Origin: Arctopsyche grandis | Lineage: Eukaryota; Arthropoda; Insecta; Trichoptera; Hydropsychidae | NCBI RefSeq assembly: GCF_051622035.1 | Contig: NC_135362.1 | Location: 9,489,501-9,553,500 of the forward strand | Direction: 5' to 3' | DNA length: 64,000 nucleotides | Shown here: piece after piece, positions 58,406 to 64,000 of the stretch | How the letters are laid out: each line of letters opens with the position of its first letter | How positions within the stretch are numbered: the stretch's first letter is position 1 | Notes under the pieces: generated by a model | Database searches by the model: none | Told to the model about the DNA's origin: nothing | What the model saw: the letters and a program-made list of their open reading frames with translations, nothing else | Translations under genes and position numbers: made by a program

Positions 58406-59150
58406 CAGTGCTTCCCAAATTGGGGGTCGCGACCCCCTGGGGGGCCGTAGGATTTATCGCGGGGGCCGCGAAAATATTCAATAGAAAGTACAAATATTCA
58501 TTTATGAATATTTTTCCACATTACATATTTAGGGAATGTATATATTTAAAGAAATATTTCCCAAACTTGAATGAGGACGAAAGGAACAATTGGATAATAA
58601 TAACATTTGCCAAGTCCTTAAAATATGATCATATCACGTGGACAGCCCAAGAAGAGTTGATCGATATCAGATAAAATAATTTGCTTGAAGTGGAATTAAA
58701 TAAAAAAAGTATTTCAAAATTTTGGTTAAGGCGACAGCAAGAATATCCTGCTATTGGAAAAGAAGCCCTGGTAACTCTTATTCTTTTCGTGACTACGTAC
58801 CTATGCGAAACAGCATTTTCATTACTTATATTAAAAAATAAGCAAAGGTCGTGCCTTTTCACGGAGACTTTGGAAGATTCTGACATTGAACCCGATATCG
58901 ATTTGCTATGTAAAAACATGCGAGCTCATCTATCGCATTAAATTGTTTCATGTGTGTATAGTTTTTATTTAAAAAAAAATGTTTTTAAGCAAGTTCCTAT
59001 AATTTTGTGCTGAATATAAATATGTGTATTGTAATTGTAATAATTACTGCCAAATAAACCTTTTAACTAGAAAAAATATTTTTTTAGGGGCAGGGAATTA
59101 ATTCTTTCAGATTTAGGGGGTCGTGACATAAAAGTAATTGGGAAGCACTG
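58406..59150 (+). mobile_element. hAT element with perfect 8-bp TSD and C-terminal transposase
   Basis: 745 bases. Termini CAGTGCTTCCCAAATTGGGG and AGTAATTGGGAAGCACTG form inverted repeats, flanked exactly by GATTAAAT at 58398-58405 and 59151-59158. Inside, two frames separated by one stop encode KSLKYDHITWTAQEELIDIR and then ISKFWLRRQQEYPAIGKEAL, FVTTYLCETAFSLL, EPDIDLLCKNMRAHLSH. This is the C-terminal hAT catalytic/dimerisation segment of ZBED/SCAND3-like transposases. The N-terminal part and two of the catalytic acids are absent: a deletion derivative. Confidence 0.85.
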
Positions 59151-59158
59151 GATTAAAT

Positions 59159-60209
59159 CACTGTCAATTGTCAATATTGTCACAAATTGTCACCTAAATA
59201 AACTCACTTAAACCTAAAATCAAATATTCAAATTTGTATAATGCAAAAAAATAGTTTTCGTATAATGTTCGAGAATACGACAAGTGTGTTCGCAAATGTA
59301 GTAAAGTGTCAGTGTGACATCTGTCAGTTGATTGGGTGGTTGTGTCTCATTCAACTTCTCTGTCCAACGTCGTTTCTACATTATTTCGATTAATTAGTAT
59401 GCCTATAGGTATTTGTATAAATAATTTATATTTATTAAAACACTTACAGTGCACTGACATTATTGTATTAGCGAAATAATTACAGTTTTCCTTGAAATAT
59501 ATTATTTTGAAAGCAATACAAAAGAAAATATCGATCTTTTCACACGGTTCCATATTGTCCCATTGCTATTTTTAGAACATATGAAAATCAATACACGCAT
59601 ATTCTTACATATTAAGGCAAATCAGGAGACCGTAAAATAATATATTTTTACGCTTTTCATAGCAAAATTGGTATTTAATCAATAAAATTGACATTGGTTA
59701 TAGAGTTGTGTATTATATGCATATATTCATGCGCACTTTATTTCAAATACTTGACTTTCTTCACCAATCACATCAACATTTATAATTCATTTCCTTCATT
59801 TTCAAGCGAAATGTAGCATTGAAATTGTAATTTTTATCTTCAAAACCAGATACATATTTTGACATTATTAGATCAATGTAGGGCATTATTCAACTCATCT
59901 AGCCGACTTAGTTTGTATGTGATATACCGAACATAAAAAAAAATTTACAAATTAGTTTCGTCCTTTGAATACAAATGTATGTTATTTCTGTTTGATTTGG
60001 TTTAACTTTTTGGTGTTAATCTTTTGATCTGAATTCGATTATTTCATACCAAAAGATTAACGGCATTGCAAATAGCACGTAATTCTTATCAGTCATTTAA
60101 AATATGCAAACCCAAAATTTCATATCACAACTCACTTATTGATACGGCATGTTTACTTTCAGGTACTTTACAATTTAACGTTGAATAGAAAAAAATTGCA
60201 GGAGAGTAA
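59159..60209. other. Upstream region of ADO
   Basis: AT-rich with no other gene. An acceptor-like TTTACTTTCAG at 60149-60159, 50 bases before the ATG, suggests a 5' UTR intron. A short inverted pair (GATTAATCTTTTG / CAAAAGATTAACGG types) lies near 60015-60062. Confidence 0.4.
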
Positions 60210-60932
60210 ATGGAAGCAATAGAAATGAAACCGAATCCTTTAGTTACTCTATTCAAGCAAGCAATCAAGACGTTCGTTCCGGTGAAGTCCTTTGACAAAG
60301 AGTTCTCATCTGGATTCCAAAAGGTGAAATCAATATTGGACGAAGTCAAAGACGAGGATGTTAGTTTAGACCCAATTTTAACCGAAACCGCCACCTGGGA
60401 GAGAGAAGACAAAGCGCCGTGTACTTATATTGAAATATTCGAAAATCATCACCTGAACATAAGCATATTTATTTTAAAGCCTGGTTTCAAGATGCCTCTC
60501 CACGATCATCCACATATGCACGGACTGCTCAAAGTGATATCTGGCAGTGTACGAATCAAAAGTTTCACCAAAATTCAACCTAACGATGAAAGATATACAG
60601 CTTTCGGAAGCCAGTTGATTAATGCGGGAACAAGAAGTAGATCATTCCTCGCTGAAATCGGCGATAAAATATGCGATGCTAGCTCTGAAAGTTGTGCTTT
60701 GACCCCGGACGATTCAAACTATCATGAGATAGAGTCCATAAATGGTCCTTCGGCTTTTATAGACATACTCGCTCCACCCTATTGCACTTTTAAAGATAAT
60801 TTTGTTCGTGAATGCCGGTACTACAAAGTTGTACAGGAAATTGACCCAAAGTTGGCTCAATTGGAAGAAATGATACCACCAAAGTCGTTTTTCTGTGATC
60901 AAGCACCTTACCTTGGTCCCGTATTGATTTAA
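60210..60932 (+). CDS. ADO: 2-aminoethanethiol (cysteamine) dioxygenase
   Basis: Non-haem iron thiol dioxygenase of the PCO/ADO family: oxidises cysteamine to hypotaurine and, in animals, N-terminal cysteine of proteins as an oxygen sensor (family knowledge). Single coding exon, 240 residues, near the usual ADO length. The cupin motif MPLHDHPHMHGLLKVISGSV supplies two likely iron ligands (His98, His100). The third is probably His172 in SNYHEI, and the ILAPPY segment follows. A second Met at residue 6 is an alternative start; I keep the first. Intact, on the opposite strand to its neighbours. Confidence 0.94.
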   Translation: MEAIEMKPNPLVTLFKQAIKTFVPVKSFDKEFSSGFQKVKSILDEVKDEDVSLDPILTETATWEREDKAPCTYIEIFENHHLNISIFILKPGFKMPLHDHPHMHGLLKVISGSVRIKSFTKIQPNDERYTAFGSQLINAGTRSRSFLAEIGDKICDASSESCALTPDDSNYHEIESINGPSAFIDILAPPYCTFKDNFVRECRYYKVVQEIDPKLAQLEEMIPPKSFFCDQAPYLGPVLI

Positions 60933-61063
60933 AATGTATCATCTCGATATGCTTAAACTCTTACATATAAATCTAAGCATTTGAAATTTATTCGTATTCT
61001 TACTATCTAAGTGTCTGTATATAATATTATATATGTATGAAAAAAAAATATATATATTATTAG

Positions 61064-61135
<72 letters not shown>

Positions 61136-63442
61136 TACCATAATTTAAACATGATAATTGTATAGAATTATTATATATATGTCTTAATAAATTACATCTG
61201 TGTGAATGGATTTTAGACTTATTTCTAAAAAAAAGCTCCTTTTCAGCAGAAAACATATGGGTTTGAATTATTATAATTTTTTTAGGAACGTGTTCAATAA
61301 TAACAATGAGATTGAATCAAACATGTATTTCAAAAAATACTTTAGAATAAATGGTAACATAATATACGTAACAATATGGCTTTACACATAAACTAACTAT
61401 TATATTAAATAATAATGAAATGACAAAACAAGTCAACATCACAAATGATTTAAATATTTTGAAGTAAAATAATTTTCTAAAGAGAATAACACTGAAATAA
61501 TGATATATGTAATTGTGCGCTTAATTAGAGGTGCATAAAAAAAATCATAAAATTTATGACAAGTCTGTGAATGAATCAAAAACGAATAAAAATATACATA
61601 ATATTTAACACGGTCTGAATGTGGAAGAACACCTCGTTATTGCTTACACATTGTATAAATATGCAGCAAATAATCCATTTCAAAATAATAAGCAGTAAAA
61701 TTTCACTTGGAACGATTCACCATTTGGTATGGCAGGTAATAATCTAAGATTGATCTATTTGAACTGATCCTGTTCTACAGACCATCTTTCGATCGACAAT
61801 AATCACGTAAATCTATAAGAAAAAGATTTCAATAATATAAATATAATTTTTTGGTCCTATATAATTTCAACTGATCATTATACAATGATTTGTACAGTAA
61901 ATTTGTTCATGTGAGCACTAGATTTGAAAATAAATATACCGAGCATGAAAATTTGTCACACCGAATTTGTAAAAGTGATTTCAACTTCATTATAAAAGCA
62001 ATTTAAATTCATTAATGCAAACTTATGAAGTAATTAATACTTAACAGTACACAATACAAAAATAAACACCTGCTACTTGTCTAAGGCACTTAATTAATTA
62101 AATCAATATCAAAAATATACAAAAAAAAAATTATATATGTTTCTGAGCATTATTGGGAATGAGTAATCAATTTAAAAACGTTTTATAATTTTTTTTTTAA
62201 ATCATATTTAAGGGCGTTTCAGTCGAGATCAAAAATGTAGTACTAACGTTGTCTACAAACTTCAGCAATTTGACTGTGAAAAATAGGTTTAAAAAGCTTT
62301 GAATATGAATAAGATCTATGAATTGAAATGTCGGTAAACCCATTCCAAATACACAAATCAACTAAAGATTTTAATAATTTCAAATAATAAATTATGATTA
62401 TTCAACATACACGATTGAATTCAGTTATCGTCATAAATTTGAAACACTTAATTAAAACACAATAATGAAAGTCTTAAGTTAAGGTACACGTTTTGATATT
62501 ATCTTTGGAAAATGTTTCTGTATAACTAACAATCTTATACCTAAGAAAATTAATATACATACATACGAATGAAATTAAAATACATATACCAACATTTGCT
62601 TTGCGTATAACTATTGTCATTTTTGTTTCGTCAAAAGTATTACATAAAACTCAATCTCACCACGACAACAACCCTAGAAAAAACCATAGCTTTAAATTAT
62701 GTATTTGTGATATTTTATGTGTAATATAAGCAAATATATGAACCAAAACAAATCATATATCGGAAAGAAATGAGCAATTCTAGTAGTCTAACTATAAAAA
62801 TAATGGAATATAAGTATGATTTTTTTTTATACATAAAAATAGCAATGAAAACAAGCCAATTAAGCACATAAAAATAAAATATGTCAACAATATTAACTAA
62901 TTAAATCGTGAAATTTGTTCAATTTTGTTATAAAATTTAATAAATATTGAATATAAATAAATTTTAATACTTTTCTTTGATAAAAATTACACACACACAC
63001 GTGTAACATAAATCTATTAAAAATATAATATATTGAAGTAGGCAATGTAACAATTTCAATTTTTTGAAATATAAAAAGTCATTTAATACAAAAGAACATA
63101 ATTAAATCCTACACATTGTACATGTATAAAAAAAATAGACATTCGCGCACTCAAATAGATAACCAAGCCTGTGCAAAATCATCAAAAATTTGGTCTAAAT
63201 TTAAACTATTTTCAAATTAAACAAAATGGCATTATATAAACTTTTCAACACACAAACAACCATAATATGAAATATACTGAACTGATTCATATACATATGT
63301 AAATCAAAAATTATACAATTGAAGTAGTGAATAAACTATAATAATATTAAGGGAAAATAACAAAAATTTTCCTCTCACAAATAAAAAAATATATTTAGAC
63401 ATGCCACTTAAAGTGACAATTAGATCAGAAGTAAAATTTATT
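60933..63442. other. 3' flank of ADO and of the terminal gene
   Basis: Very AT-rich, no gene. Contains a pure TA dinucleotide repeat at about 61064-61131. The far end is probably the 3' UTR of the minus-strand gene ending at 63443. Confidence 0.5.
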
Positions 63443-63989
63443 TTAATGTTGTACTGAATTCATTCTTTTCTTTGGAGGAGGAGTTGGAGCTCTTTCTTTC
63501 GGAATATTTAGAACTTTCTTCGACGCGGCTGCATTACTTAGCTGCAGCGACTTGTACAGAGAAGATTTTCTCGGTTTAAAAACATGATCGTAATCTTGTC
63601 TCGGAAAAATTGGACTAGTGAGGGCGCTCTTAGATATGGTTTCTTGATAAGTGGGAGTATTTACTGAAAAGTTGATCGCCTGATAATAGCTGTCAGGTGA
63701 CGGTGAAGTGAGGGAATTTGTGAAAATGTCAGTGCGGACAGTTTTCTGGGGTAGTGGTGGTGGTGGTGGGTCATCTTCTGCACTCATATTAGAATCAGTC
63801 GTTCCTGCAATCAAGCCAAATAAAACAATCGTCAGATAAATGAAGGATTGCGCTAAATAAGATCGAACGGTGAAGGTACAAACCAGCTGAATTTCTATTC
63901 GAGTGAGTTTCGCTCTGTAGAGAATGTGGCCTTTGTGAGAACCGTTTTTCTCTTTCGACTTCCGAACGGAGAGGTCTTGAAGGTGTCAA
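63443..63989 (-). CDS. C-terminal part of a proline-rich, probable SH3-binding protein (partial)
   Basis: Two terminal exons, 63884-63989 and 63443-63804. They are joined in frame across GTTTGT...TTGCAG, and the upstream side begins at an acceptor (TTTTTTAG), so the gene continues beyond the window. The 155 visible residues are hydrophilic and rich in Ser, Pro and Arg, with PPPPPLPQK and RAPTPPPKKR, which are class II/I SH3-ligand-like motifs. They end KRMNSVQH. No folded domain is seen. Such tails occur in cytoskeletal adaptors and exchange factors; the family cannot be told from this piece. Confidence 0.7.
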
Positions 63990-64000
63990 CTAAAAAACGA

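Noticed and set aside
61064-61131. Possible regulatory or structural element
   Set aside because: A plain TA dinucleotide microsatellite with no flanking structure.
1-64000. CRISPR array, operon-like gene clusters or bacterial contamination
   Set aside because: Direct repeats present are transposons or microsatellites without regular spacers; all recognised genes are spliced or of animal type.

Overview
This is an AT-rich animal nuclear window and almost certainly an insect. It holds spliced genes with short GT-AG introns, a tandem array of insect-type gustatory receptors, tRNA-derived SINEs and a dense mix of insect transposons (RTE-type LINEs, hAT, Merlin, PIF/Harbinger and piggyBac relatives, Helitron-like copies, solo LTRs). 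Simple repeats of the TATGTATG/TACATATG kind run throughout. I cannot fix the order from sequence alone. Exon models were built by reading splice signals and reading-frame phase by eye; each complete model sums to whole codons.

Layout. 1-13.5 kb: five gustatory-receptor (Gr) paralogues, all on the minus strand and sharing one four-exon structure. The leftmost is a pseudogene whose 3' half is identical to that of the rightmost copy over 581 bases. Solo LTRs, a Helitron-like copy and SINEs lie between them. 13.6-19.7 kb: nested transposons surrounding a small two-exon gene for a secreted cysteine-containing peptide (17.1-17.6 kb, minus) and a possible second secreted ORF on the plus strand. 20.2-23.9 kb: the spliceosomal U4/U6 snRNP protein Prp4 (eight exons, minus). 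26.2-30.2 kb: a PAR/CES-2-like bZIP transcription factor (four coding exons, minus) with a decayed hAT transposase in its large intron and a CCAAT/GC-box promoter near 30.8-31.0 kb. 31-42 kb: intergenic DNA made of mobile-element debris. 42.0-45.1 kb: a Golgi polypeptide GalNAc-transferase of the Pgant6/GALNT10 type (ten coding exons, minus). 48.5-52.4 kb: cyclin A (seven coding exons, minus), with a long transposon-filled first intron. 52.4-59.2 kb: repeat-rich, including two hAT elements with recognisable ends. 60.2-60.9 kb: a single-exon 2-aminoethanethiol dioxygenase (ADO) on the plus strand. 63.4 kb to the end: the last two exons of a proline-rich gene running off the window.

The host genes do not form a pathway. 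They are housekeeping or developmental genes (splicing, transcription, O-glycosylation, cell cycle, thiol oxidation) beside a fast-evolving chemoreceptor array. The most informative points are the chimeric Gr pseudogene, a probable GC-AG intron in one receptor, the uncharacterised cysteine peptide gene, and several non-autonomous DNA-transposon families whose ends can be fixed by 8-bp target-site duplications.
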